In this document: piece by piece, positions 1-4,955 of the stretch
How the letters are laid out: each line of letters opens with the position of its first letter
Numbering within the stretch: the stretch's first letter is position 1
Assembly: GCA_945494195.1 (NCBI GenBank)
Contig: CALYVJ010000169.1
Coordinates: 1-5,020 of the forward strand
Length of the DNA stretch: 5,020 nt
Reading direction: 5' to 3'
Origin: an uncultured Selenomonas sp.
Lineage (GTDB): Bacteria > Bacillota > Negativicutes > Selenomonadales > Selenomonadaceae
The notes under the pieces: model-generated
Database searches by the model: none
What the model saw: only the letters and a program-made list of their open reading frames with translations
What the model was told of the DNA's origin: nothing
Program-made: the position numbers and the translations under genes

Positions 1-45
1 ACACCATATGAGGTCCATTTTGAGAAAGTGTTGCACTTAGCTTGA
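1..45 (+). CDS. C-terminal end of an IS30-type transposase (partial)
   Basis: Frame 1 is open from the window edge and reads TPYEVHFEKVLHLA, then TGA at 43-45. A terminal TPxEVF-like segment, following an arginine-rich stretch that would lie outside the window, is usual at the C-terminus of IS30-family transposases. Just before and over the stop codon the DNA reads TTGCACTTAGCTTGACAATC, which resembles the ends of some IS30-type elements, so the right inverted repeat may overlap the end of the gene. Only 14 residues are visible, none catalytic, so the assignment rests on a short match from memory. It could also be the tail of another integrase-like protein. Confidence 0.5.
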   Translation, partial: TPYEVHFEKVLHLA

Positions 46-195
46 CAATCCGTCCCCCAAAAGGTAAAAAATCGCCTAAAACCCAGGTGGGTGGATAATC
101 ACACTGCATGCTTTTGTTGAGCTGTTTTGGGCGACAGACGGCAAGCCTTCCGCCCACGCTGTCTGTGCGATAGCAGTATGTCTCGCCCAGGAAAC
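46..195. other. Intergenic stretch with no convincing gene
   Basis: No reading frame with a ribosome binding site is visible here. The stretch probably contains the right end of the insertion element followed by older flanking DNA. It has nested inverted repeats: GGGCGA at 129-134 with TCGCCC at 183-188 outside, and CAGAC at 135-139 with GTCTG at 161-165 inside. A weak + strand promoter-like pair is present, TTGACA at 42-47 and TAAAAA at 65-70 with 17 bases between. I cannot assign a function. Confidence 0.4.
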
Positions 196-197
196 GC

Positions 198-229
198 AAA
201 AGGCCGTCCATTGGTCTTGGACGGCCTTT
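198..229 (-). terminator. Rho-independent terminator of the small toxin mRNA
   Basis: AGGCCGTCCA at 201-210 pairs perfectly with TGGACGGCCT at 218-227 around a 7-base loop, and the stem can extend by two A-T pairs. On the - strand the stem is followed by TTTTGCGTTT, which is better than the TTTCTCCCTC found on the + strand. The hairpin therefore most likely ends the leftward transcript of the small peptide gene, about 50 bases after its stop codon. It may also act weakly in the other direction. Confidence 0.75.
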
Positions 230-277
230 CTCCCTCTACGGCTGACTTTTGCCCGAGGTGTTTACTGGTGGCTGTGC

Positions 278-367
278 TTATTTCACCAGCACGGTAAACA
301 GGTAGTTGGCTAACAATCCTGCCATCAAAGACAGCAAGAAGTCACGAAACAAAGGTAAATAACGCAT
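278..367 (-). CDS. Small hydrophobic peptide, probable type I toxin
   Basis: The gene encodes 29 residues, starting MRYLPLFRDFLLSLMAG and ending NYLFTVLVK before TAA. A short polar N-terminus (R2, R8, D9) is followed by one continuous hydrophobic helix at about residues 10-28 and a terminal lysine, the usual build of membrane-acting type I toxins. It is too short for normal gene finders. The start is well supported: GGGAGGG at 374-380 lies six bases upstream of ATG, an extended -10 promoter lies 41 bases upstream, and a terminator follows. A divergent small RNA repeats the antisense of the start region, with 20 of 23 bases identical. I recognise the general build (single helix, SLMAGLLANY-like core) as similar to short Firmicutes peptides, but I cannot name a family. 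Toxicity is inferred. A small membrane protein under antisense control without toxicity is the main alternative. Confidence 0.75.
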   Translation of the reverse strand: MRYLPLFRDFLLSLMAGLLANYLFTVLVK

Positions 368-374
368 GAACTAC
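352..374 (+). repeat. Direct repeat copy 1, over the toxin start codon
   Basis: AAGGTAAATAACGCATGAAC plus TAC on the + strand. It matches 447-469 at 20 of 23 positions with an offset of 95 bases and no gaps. Read on the - strand it contains the toxin ATG and its first five codons. Confidence 0.9.
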
Positions 375-380
375 CCTCCC
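374..380 (-). promoter_or_regulatory. Ribosome binding site of the toxin gene
   Basis: GGGAGGG on the - strand lies six bases before the ATG at 367-365. It decides the start of the 29-residue ORF. It abuts the segment complementary to the small RNA, so pairing there would cover the start codon and the edge of this site. Confidence 0.8.
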
Positions 381-407
381 TTCCGCTGAGAGGTGCACAG
401 CAAAATG

Positions 408-436
408 ATTATAGCATTTTATGACACGATGTGCTA
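408..436 (-). promoter_or_regulatory. Promoter of the toxin gene (extended -10)
   Basis: On the - strand TGCTATAAT (416 to 408) is a perfect extended -10 element. A weak -35 (TAGCAC, 436 to 431) lies 17 bases upstream and overlaps the -10 of the divergent small RNA promoter. The predicted transcript start is near 401, giving a leader of about 34 bases and an mRNA of about 205 bases ending at the hairpin at 198-229. Confidence 0.75.
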
Positions 437-440
437 CAAT
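412..440 (+). promoter_or_regulatory. Promoter of the antisense small RNA (extended -10)
   Basis: TGCTACAAT at 432-440 is an extended -10 element with TACAAT at 435-440. There is no good -35; the hexamer at the right distance (412-417, TAGCAT) overlaps the toxin -10. The predicted start is near 447, exactly where the repeat matching the toxin start region begins. Confidence 0.7.
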
Positions 441-446
441 ATGAGT

Positions 447-469
447 AAGGTAAATGTCGCATGAACGAC
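447..469 (+). repeat. Direct repeat copy 2, 5' end of the small RNA
   Basis: AAGGTAAATGTCGCATGAAC plus GAC. It differs from copy 1 only at 456, 457 and 467. Because copy 1 is antisense to the toxin mRNA, an RNA carrying copy 2 can pair with that mRNA although it is encoded outside the toxin gene. Confidence 0.9.
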
Positions 470-528
470 AACAAGCGTTACAGGTTGACTGCCTGTGACG
501 CAGAGGTCCGCTATACGGACAACAAAAA

Positions 529-559
529 GCCACCCTTTTGGTCGAGGGTGGCTTTTTTT
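529..559. terminator. Bidirectional terminator between small RNA and amidase remnant
   Basis: GCCACCCT (529-536) pairs with AGGGTGGC (545-552) around an 8-base loop, followed by seven T on the + strand. On the - strand the same stem is followed by TTTTTGTTG. It ends the + strand small RNA and would also have ended the convergent amidase gene, whose TAA (560-558) overlaps the T-run. Confidence 0.9.
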
Positions 560-763
560 ATTGTTCCTGCCAATAATCCGTGACGCCTCTAGCGATAGCC
601 CTTGCAATCGCATCCCCATGCGACGTCAGCAGTCCCACGTCGTCGCTATCGATAAATCCCACCTCGACGAGCACGGCGGGCATGGTGGTATTTCTTAGCA
701 CGCAGAAACTCGGGTGCGCTTTGACGCCGCGCTTTTCGATGGCCGTCAGGTCGATATACTCAC
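558..763 (-). pseudogene. Amidase_3 cell wall hydrolase remnant (phage endolysin type)
   Basis: The - strand frame from about 764 to TAA at 560-558 reads IDLTAIEKRGVKAH, then FCVLRNTTMPAVLVEVGFID, and ends TDYWQEQ. The segment VLRNTxMPAVLVEVGF is the characteristic end of zinc-dependent N-acetylmuramoyl-L-alanine amidases of the Amidase_3 family; the Glu in LVEVGF is the conserved acidic active-site residue. About 64 C-terminal residues remain. The N-terminal part with the first zinc-binding His and Glu is missing. A start with an excellent site (AAGGAGG at 771-765, GTG at 763-761) sits directly upstream, but its frame (GTG AGT ATA TCG ACC TGA) stops after five codons and is out of phase. The simplest reading is an internal deletion that joined the first few bases of the gene to its last third. 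It is inactive as a hydrolase. Confidence 0.8.
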
Positions 764-846
764 GCCTCCTTATCCGCCTCCACCATATCCTTCGGCAGAT
801 GCGTAAGCTTTGGCCCCGTCAAAACGGCCCCAAACGCCCAGCAGCG
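760..846 (-). pseudogene. C-terminal tail of an unidentified phage-type protein
   Basis: A - strand frame ends ...AVLTGPKLTHLPKDMVEADK, EA, TGA (762-760). Its stop overlaps the GTG start of the amidase remnant (GTGA), with AAGGAGG inside its last codons, the tight packing typical of phage lysis cassettes where a holin precedes the endolysin. Nothing recognisable remains upstream of about 846: the open frame there runs into a repeat and the tRNA terminator. A holin or other lysis protein is a guess from position only. Confidence 0.4.
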
Positions 847-865
847 GAAACAAACCCGCCCGCGC

Positions 866-887
866 GTTACCCGACAGTTACCCGACA
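866..887. repeat. Tandem 11-bp repeat at the phage remnant edge
   Basis: GTTACCCGACA occurs twice in tandem without change (866-876 and 877-887). It lies between the truncated phage-type frame and the terminator of tRNA-Ser, so it may mark the junction of foreign and resident DNA. It is short and could be coincidental. Confidence 0.6.
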
Positions 888-907
888 AACACCCCAAAAA
901 CACGCAC

Positions 908-934
908 AAAAAAAGCCTCGTGAAAACTCACGAG
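908..934 (-). terminator. Terminator of tRNA-Ser
   Basis: On the - strand CTCGTGA (934 to 928) pairs with TCACGAG (923 to 917) around a four-base loop, followed by GC and seven T (914 to 908). It begins 15 bases after the encoded CCA of the tRNA. Confidence 0.85.
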
Positions 935-948
935 ACCAATGCTTTCAA

Positions 949-1037
949 TGGCAGAGAGGGTGGGATTCGAACCCACGGTGGCTATTAACCACACTTGATT
1001 TCGAGTCAAGCACCTTCGACCACTCGGACACCTCTCC
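949..1037 (-). tRNA. tRNA-Ser(CGA)
   Basis: The 89-base gene on the - strand starts GGAGAGGTGTCCGAGTGG and ends TCTCTGCCA, so the 3' CCA is encoded. The acceptor stem GGAGAGG pairs with CCTCTCT (first pair G-U) with G as discriminator base. The anticodon arm is CTTGA-CTCGAAA-TCAAG, giving anticodon CGA, which reads the serine codon UCG. A long variable arm (GTGGTTAATAGCCAC) marks it as a class II tRNA of serine type. The T arm GTGGG-TTCGAAT-CCCAC is perfect. It is a single-gene unit with its own promoter and terminator and appears functional. The phage remnant begins just past its 3' end, the usual place for integration at a tRNA. Confidence 0.97.
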
Positions 1038-1058
1038 GTGTTCGTTGCGAACAGGAAT

Positions 1059-1088
1059 ATTATACCACAGGCCATTGGTTATTGTAAA
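1059..1088 (-). promoter_or_regulatory. Promoter of tRNA-Ser
   Basis: On the - strand TTTACA (1088 to 1083) and TATAAT (1064 to 1059) are 18 bases apart. The start would fall near 1052, about 15 bases before the mature tRNA. The short leader holds the inverted repeat GTTCG-CAA-CGAAC. Confidence 0.85.
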
Positions 1089-1154
1089 GCCATCGTATTC
1101 AATAAAAGATAATTTATATCGTTAAAAGTTTCTTAAAAATTTTATCGTTTCTTA

Positions 1155-1183
1155 TTGCACATCCTGATTCTTTCCTCTATAAT
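1155..1183 (+). promoter_or_regulatory. Sigma-A promoter of the small gene at 1234
   Basis: TTGCAC (1155-1160) and TATAAT (1178-1183) are exactly 17 bases apart, close to consensus. The AT-rich stretch just upstream (1090-1155) could act as an UP element and contains two similar segments, TATATCGTTAAAAG and TTTATCGTTTCTTA. The transcript would start near 1190 and run about 285 bases to the hairpin at 1446-1473. The leader has a small hairpin (CGGTC 1191-1195, GACCG 1203-1207). Confidence 0.85.
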
Positions 1184-1233
1184 AAACTTGCGGTCCTGCA
1201 TAGACCGACGACACTCTATCGGGAGGTTTTGGT

Positions 1234-1430
1234 TTGAATAAACAAAACGCTGACCGGGCCACCGCTAGCTTCGCTTTACTGGAGGAGGATTTTTCCTGCT
1301 TCAAGCCAAAGCTGAGGATGTCCTTCTTGAGGCGGTAGGACTAGGTCAAAAAATGCAGGCAGCTTTTGACCGTCATAGCGACATTATGAGCTCTGCAGTG
1401 CTGAGGAAGGCTCTGTGCAGTAAAAAATGA
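1234..1430 (+). pseudogene. Small gene of unknown function, split over two frames
   Basis: GGGAGG (1221-1226) lies seven bases before TTG (1234-1236). The first frame reads MNKQNADRATASFALLEEDF and continues to TAG at 1336-1338 (34 residues). From the run of five T at 1290-1294 the -1 frame is open and more protein-like: FLLQAKAEDVLLEAVGLGQK, then MQAAFDRHSDIM, ending ALCSKK before TGA (1428-1430). One extra T would join them into a 65-residue, mostly helical, soluble protein. Possible explanations are a homopolymer indel (mutation or sequencing error), -1 slippage on the T-run with the GGAGGAGG just upstream (1281-1288) as stimulator, or separate starts for the second frame (CTG at 1296, seven bases after GGAGGAGG, or ATG at 1353). 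I recognise no family. The strong promoter and terminator indicate the unit is transcribed. Confidence 0.45.
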
Positions 1431-1445
1431 GCTGATGACGCAGAA

Positions 1446-1473
1446 AGCCCCCGGATTACGAAATCCGGGGGCT
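1446..1473. terminator. Shared terminator between the small gene and the TRAP operon
   Basis: AGCCCCCGGATT (1446-1457) pairs over 12 bases with AATCCGGGGGCT (1462-1473) around the loop ACGA. The + strand continues TTTTCCTTTT; the - strand continues TTTCTGCG. It closes the small gene 15 bases after its stop and also lies 38 bases past the stop of the convergent permease gene. Confidence 0.9.
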
Positions 1474-1511
1474 TTTCCTTTTATCGCACGATTTCAGCGA
1501 CAAAATCCAAG

Positions 1512-3437
1512 TTACACCGTTTGTATCTGCTGTTTCCGTTTCTGCTGGAACAACAGGATGATAACGAAGATAGCAATTCCGATAACGTCCGTCAAGAGTC
1601 CCGGCTTAATCATCAAAAGGCCGCCCACTACCAACAGGATGCGTTCTGGCGTACGGCAATTGTCTGCCAGATAACCAATCAACGCCGAGGACAATGCCAC
1701 CATTCCGATAAGCGCAGTGACTGTCGACAACAGCAGATCTACAGCCGTCCCTTCCATCATCAGGATAACCGGCGATAACACGAAAATATACGGAATGATG
1801 AACGCCGCAATAGCCAGCTTCGAAGCATTGACACCCGTTTTCAGCGCATTGCCGCCACTTATGCCAGCCCCGGCATAAGCAGCTAATGCCACCGGCGGCG
1901 TTACATCGGCAATGATGCCAAAGTAAAACACAAACATATGCGCCGCCAGAACCGGAACCCCCATCTGCACCAGTGCCGGCGCAGCAATTGTCGACGTAAT
2001 GACATAGTTAGCCGTTGTCGGCACGCCCATGCCCAGAATAATAGCTGTAATCATGGTAAAGAACATGGTCGGCAGCAGCATACCGCCGGACAATTCCAAC
2101 AAGCCGGAGGCCAATTTGAGGCCAACACCCGTTTTGGTTACCACACCGATGATAATCCCAGCTGCAGCACAGGCTACCAGCACACCCAGGACATTGCGGG
2201 CACCTTTCTCCAAGCCCCGGACAATCTCAATCGGTTTCATGCGGGTTGACTTGCGAAAGGCCGAGCAAATGATGGACAAGACGATTGCCACCAATGCCGC
2301 ACGCATCGGCGTATACCCCGACACGAGCAAGTAAACAATGACAATCAGCGGCAAGGCCAGATGGCCGCGTTCTTGCAAAAGCGTCAAGATTTTAGGCAGC
2401 TGATCACGCGGAATCCCCTTGAGATTCTTGCGCTTTGCCTCAAAATGTACCCCCAGCCATACGCCAGCAAAGTAAAGCAAGGCCGGAATGACAGCTGCCT
2501 TGACGATGTCGATATACGGCACACCAACAAATTCTGCCATCAGGAAAGCTGCGGCGCCCATTACCGGTGGCATCAGCTGGCCACCAGTGGAAGCTGCTGC
2601 CTCTACAGCGCCAGCAAAGTTCTTATGATACCCCAGCTTTTTCATCATCGGAATCGTAAGCGACCCTGTACCAACGACATTGGCAACCGAACTGCCGGAA
2701 ACCGTCCCCATCAAGCCAGAGGACAGCACCGCCACTTTAGCCGGGCCACCGCTGGCCCAGCCGGCAATGGCATTGGCCAAATCGATGAAGAATTTCCCCA
2801 GCCCCGTAGATTCCAGATATGCTCCAAAGAGGATAAATAAGAAAATAAACGTCGAAGAAACACCCAAAGGAATACCAAAGATCCCCTCGGTCGTAAAATA
2901 CAGATGGCTGACCAACTGCGAAAGCGTCAGTCCACGATGGGCCAACACGCCCGGCATGTATGGCCCAGCAAAAGCATAGCCCAGGAACACCAAGACTACG
3001 CAAACCATCGGCAGTCCTACGACACGACGGGTAGCCTCAATGACCAGCAAAATCCCCACAACACCTACGATCAAATCGACATCCGAAACGGTACCCGCCC
3101 GCAAAACGAGATTCTGAAATTCGTAGATGATATAGGCAGGAGCAGCTGCCCCCAAGACAGCCAACACCAAATCCAATGGGTGAATTTTATGGCGCGACCA
3201 AGATTTGCAAGTCGGGTATAAAAGATATACTAATGCTAAACCAAACCCAAGATGAATACCACGCTGCAGCTGTGCATCCAGCACGCCAAAAGTAGCGGTG
3301 TACAGCTGAAATACCGAGAACGCTATGGCAATAGCCGCCACGATTTTCGCCATAAAGCCCGTATACTCCATGGTATCGGACTCTTTATCGAATTCCTTCA
3401 GGACGTCCTCGGCTCTCTTTGCTTCAGACTCTTTCAT
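1512..3437 (-). CDS. TRAP transporter permease, fused small and large subunits (4TM/12TM)
   Basis: The 641-residue protein is the membrane part of a TRAP transporter, a secondary importer driven by an ion gradient that takes substrate from an extracellular binding protein. After a polar N-terminus (1-30), helices at about 31-155 correspond to the DctQ-like small subunit; the remainder is the DctM-like large subunit. Family marks are GLMGTVSGSSVANVVGTGSL at 241-260, AAASTGGQLMPPVMGAAAF at 280-298, and in the second half GMGVPTTANYVITSTIAAPA and IADVTPPVALAAYAG, the repeated substrate and ion binding loops. Length is normal for the fused family (about 630-700). ATG at 3437-3435 overlaps the stop of the DUF1850 gene (ATGA), with GGAAAGGG upstream, so translation is probably coupled. 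The binding protein upstream is TAXI type, as expected for fused permeases. Substrate unknown; organic acids or amino acids such as glutamate are plausible. Confidence 0.95.
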   Translation of the reverse strand: MKESEAKRAEDVLKEFDKESDTMEYTGFMAKIVAAIAIAFSVFQLYTATFGVLDAQLQRGIHLGFGLALVYLLYPTCKSWSRHKIHPLDLVLAVLGAAAPAYIIYEFQNLVLRAGTVSDVDLIVGVVGILLVIEATRRVVGLPMVCVVLVFLGYAFAGPYMPGVLAHRGLTLSQLVSHLYFTTEGIFGIPLGVSSTFIFLFILFGAYLESTGLGKFFIDLANAIAGWASGGPAKVAVLSSGLMGTVSGSSVANVVGTGSLTIPMMKKLGYHKNFAGAVEAAASTGGQLMPPVMGAAAFLMAEFVGVPYIDIVKAAVIPALLYFAGVWLGVHFEAKRKNLKGIPRDQLPKILTLLQERGHLALPLIVIVYLLVSGYTPMRAALVAIVLSIICSAFRKSTRMKPIEIVRGLEKGARNVLGVLVACAAAGIIIGVVTKTGVGLKLASGLLELSGGMLLPTMFFTMITAIILGMGVPTTANYVITSTIAAPALVQMGVPVLAAHMFVFYFGIIADVTPPVALAAYAGAGISGGNALKTGVNASKLAIAAFIIPYIFVLSPVILMMEGTAVDLLLSTVTALIGMVALSSALIGYLADNCRTPERILLVVGGLLMIKPGLLTDVIGIAIFVIILLFQQKRKQQIQTV

Positions 3438-3928
3438 GATAACAAACCCTTTCCTAGTGAATTGACATAGATTTCTACCGGCGTTCCCGGCGGATAAGAT
3501 TCATAGATACGGTATTCCTGCCCCTCAAGAAAAAGAGTCAGTTTCGTGCCCACCCCTGTCCGGAGCGTAAGCGACGGGAAGTGCCGTTCCATATTATCCA
3601 TGATGTAATAATCCCCTTCCTGCCGGAAATCCCCCTCCCCCTCCAGGAAGGGCAGGCCGACACCAAAGGATTGATACTTCGTAGAGTGAAGGACAAAACT
3701 ATGACCATCCTCATCGATCGCCAGATATTCTTCCACCGGCGTTTTCTGTACGGAATGAATGAAGCGAATGGAAAACGCCGTACCAGGTGATGCCTGCATT
3801 ACTGCCACGCGATTGCCGCCTGCCTTAACAAATAGACACGGCCTGCTGAGAATGTATCCACCGCCCAGCAATAGGAAAAGAACACCAAGCCAAACCATCG
3901 GCCGTTTCCACCAACACAATTTTGTCAC
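3434..3928 (-). CDS. DUF1850 membrane-anchored protein of the TAXI-TRAP operon
   Basis: The 164-residue protein has an N-terminal membrane segment at about 12-28 preceded by positive residues (KLCWWKR), then an outward-facing domain. The segments FIHSVQKTPVEEY (56-68) and TKYQSFGVGLPF (83-94) are the conserved core of DUF1850 proteins, which are commonly encoded next to fused TRAP permeases. Its role is unknown; an accessory part of the transporter is inferred from the operon. The chosen start is GTG (3928-3926). GAGAGG lies only three bases upstream, unusually close, so the in-frame TTG at codon 4 (better spacing) or ATG at codon 11 could be used instead. The stop overlaps the permease start by four bases. 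Confidence 0.88.
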   Translation of the reverse strand: MTKLCWWKRPMVWLGVLFLLLGGGYILSRPCLFVKAGGNRVAVMQASPGTAFSIRFIHSVQKTPVEEYLAIDEDGHSFVLHSTKYQSFGVGLPFLEGEGDFRQEGDYYIMDNMERHFPSLTLRTGVGTKLTLFLEGQEYRIYESYPPGTPVEIYVNSLGKGLLS

Positions 3929-3943
3929 TTTCCTCTCACGTAA

Positions 3944-3976
3944 TTAGCCTTCCTCAACGATACGGAGGAAGGCTAA
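3944..3976 (-). promoter_or_regulatory. Intra-operon hairpin between binding protein and membrane genes
   Basis: TTAGCCTTCCTC (3944-3955) pairs perfectly with GAGGAAGGCTAA (3965-3976), nine-base loop. On the - strand it is followed by TTACGTGAG, with no T-run, so it is not a standard terminator for the operon. It lies nine bases after the binding protein stop codon. Such hairpins usually protect the upstream mRNA from 3' decay or cause partial read-through, giving more binding protein than permease. Confidence 0.7.
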
Positions 3977-3985
3977 CTGCTTTTC

Positions 3986-4948
3986 TTATTCCTTGAAGAA
4001 CTTCTCGGCACCAGCGTTCATCGGTAAGGACATTCCCTTCATAGCACCATCTTTCGTGATGAGCTTGCCAACGGAATGAGCTGCCTGCAGCCGGTCGAGA
4101 TTCGAGAAGATTGCCTTGGCAATCTCGTAGCCCAGCTTGTCATCGACTTTATCCGTAGCAACCAGCATAGCCATAACGGAAATCGTCTGAACTTCCTCAT
4201 TGAAGCCTGCATACGTTCCTGCCGGAATCGTCGTCTTCGTGTAGAACGGATACTTCGCAATCAGCGCCTCAGCCTTGTCGCTGTCTACCGGCAGCAGTCG
4301 AATCTTGTTCTGGGAACTGATATCCTGAACCGATGCCGTTGGATAGCCTGCCGTCAGGAAAGCTGCGTCAACGTTGCCATCCTTGAGGGCACTGGCACCT
4401 TCCGCAAAGGACAGGTACTGAACTTCGATGTCATTATAGGTAATTCCATACGCTTCGAGAATCTGGCGGGCGTTTGCCTCAGCACCAGAGCCAGCTGCAC
4501 CGACGGCCACCTTCTTGCCCTTCAAATCCTTGATGGATTTGATTCCCGAGCTGTCCAAGGTTACAAACTGGCAAGTCTCCGGATACAGCGTTGCGATACC
4601 GCGAATGTTGTCCACTTTCTTATCCTGGAACATTTCCGTACCATTCACGGCATAATAGGTAATATCATTCTGAACAATAGCCAGATCCACCGAGCCATCC
4701 TTCAGCATATTGATATTTGCCACGGTAGCACCGGTACTCTGCGCACTGGCGTTCATACCTTTGATATCCTTGTTAAGGATTTCGGCCATTGCACCACCAA
4801 TGGGATAATACGTACCAGCTGTACCGCCCGTCGCGATATTCAGGAATTTCTTACCGCCGTCATCGCCGCCACAGCCTGTAAGAACTGCTGCCGAAACGAC
4901 CATAGCCATGCCAATGGCTGCCAACTTCTTGAATTTACCAAAGTCCAT
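3986..4948 (-). CDS. TAXI-family TRAP transporter substrate-binding lipoprotein
   Basis: The 320-residue protein captures the substrate outside the membrane and hands it to the fused permease. The start is ATG at 4948-4946, seven bases after AGGAGG; an upstream in-frame ATG would add 11 residues but has no comparable site and would spoil the signal. Residues 1-26 form a lipoprotein signal (FKK, hydrophobic core, lipobox LTGC with Cys26), followed by a GGDDGG linker. The mature domain opens with NIATGGTAGTYYPIGGAMAE (37-56), the diagnostic TAXI N-terminus, then STGATVANINMLKDGSVDLA (71-90) and VQNDITYYA, and later KKVAVGAAGSGAEANARQIL, typical of the second lobe. Length is normal. It is first in the operon behind its own promoter and followed by a stabilising hairpin. 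The substrate cannot be told from sequence. Confidence 0.95.
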   Translation of the reverse strand: MDFGKFKKLAAIGMAMVVSAAVLTGCGGDDGGKKFLNIATGGTAGTYYPIGGAMAEILNKDIKGMNASAQSTGATVANINMLKDGSVDLAIVQNDITYYAVNGTEMFQDKKVDNIRGIATLYPETCQFVTLDSSGIKSIKDLKGKKVAVGAAGSGAEANARQILEAYGITYNDIEVQYLSFAEGASALKDGNVDAAFLTAGYPTASVQDISSQNKIRLLPVDSDKAEALIAKYPFYTKTTIPAGTYAGFNEEVQTISVMAMLVATDKVDDKLGYEIAKAIFSNLDRLQAAHSVGKLITKDGAMKGMSLPMNAGAEKFFKE

Positions 4949-4955
4949 ACAAACG

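Larger units (their letters stand above)
447..559 (+). ncRNA. Small RNA, probable antitoxin acting on the toxin mRNA
   Basis: The predicted transcript is about 110 nt and lies between an extended -10 promoter and a strong terminator. Its first 23 bases (447-469) repeat the antisense of the toxin start region (352-374). They can pair with the toxin mRNA as nine base pairs, a G-U pair, one U-U mismatch, then nine more pairs across the AUG. Downstream are two hairpins: 475-484 with 492-501 (ten pairs, one G-U) and 506-510 with 516-520 (GTCCG/CGGAC), followed by the terminator. A free single-stranded 5' end plus structured body fits an RNA that blocks translation, as in divergently arranged systems such as zor-orz of E. 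coli. An ORF from ATG 461 exists but runs through the terminator, so I favour a non-coding RNA. Confidence 0.7.

Noticed and set aside
1..211. A - strand frame open from ATG at 211 to the window edge (begins MDGLLRFLGETYCYR).
   Set aside because: Its start lies inside the terminator hairpin, no ribosome site is at a usable distance, and its far end is antisense to the transposase tail. I see no recognisable protein family.
461..583. A + strand ORF of 40 codons beginning MNDNKRYRLT within the small RNA.
   Set aside because: It runs through the strong terminator at 529-559, so the transcript would end before its stop codon. Part of its sequence comes from the terminator stem, and the upstream AAGG is a poor ribosome site.
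949..1037. A second copy of the tRNA-Ser 3' end as a phage attachment site inside the window.
   Set aside because: I searched the left part by eye for GGGTTCGAATCCCACC or its complement and found none outside the tRNA gene.
878..1075. A - strand ORF of 65 codons over the tRNA.
   Set aside because: It translates the tRNA-Ser gene itself (CPSGRRCLTR, SNPTLSA) and its terminator.
580..1125. A long + strand ORF across the amidase remnant and tRNA.
   Set aside because: It is the opposite strand of the amidase remnant and of tRNA-Ser; the part reading GWDSNPR is a typical false translation across a tRNA.
2029..3221. Several + strand ORFs of 99-159 codons opposite the permease gene.
   Set aside because: They are shadows of the permease in other frames, rich in Gln, His, Asn and Arg, without ribosome sites.
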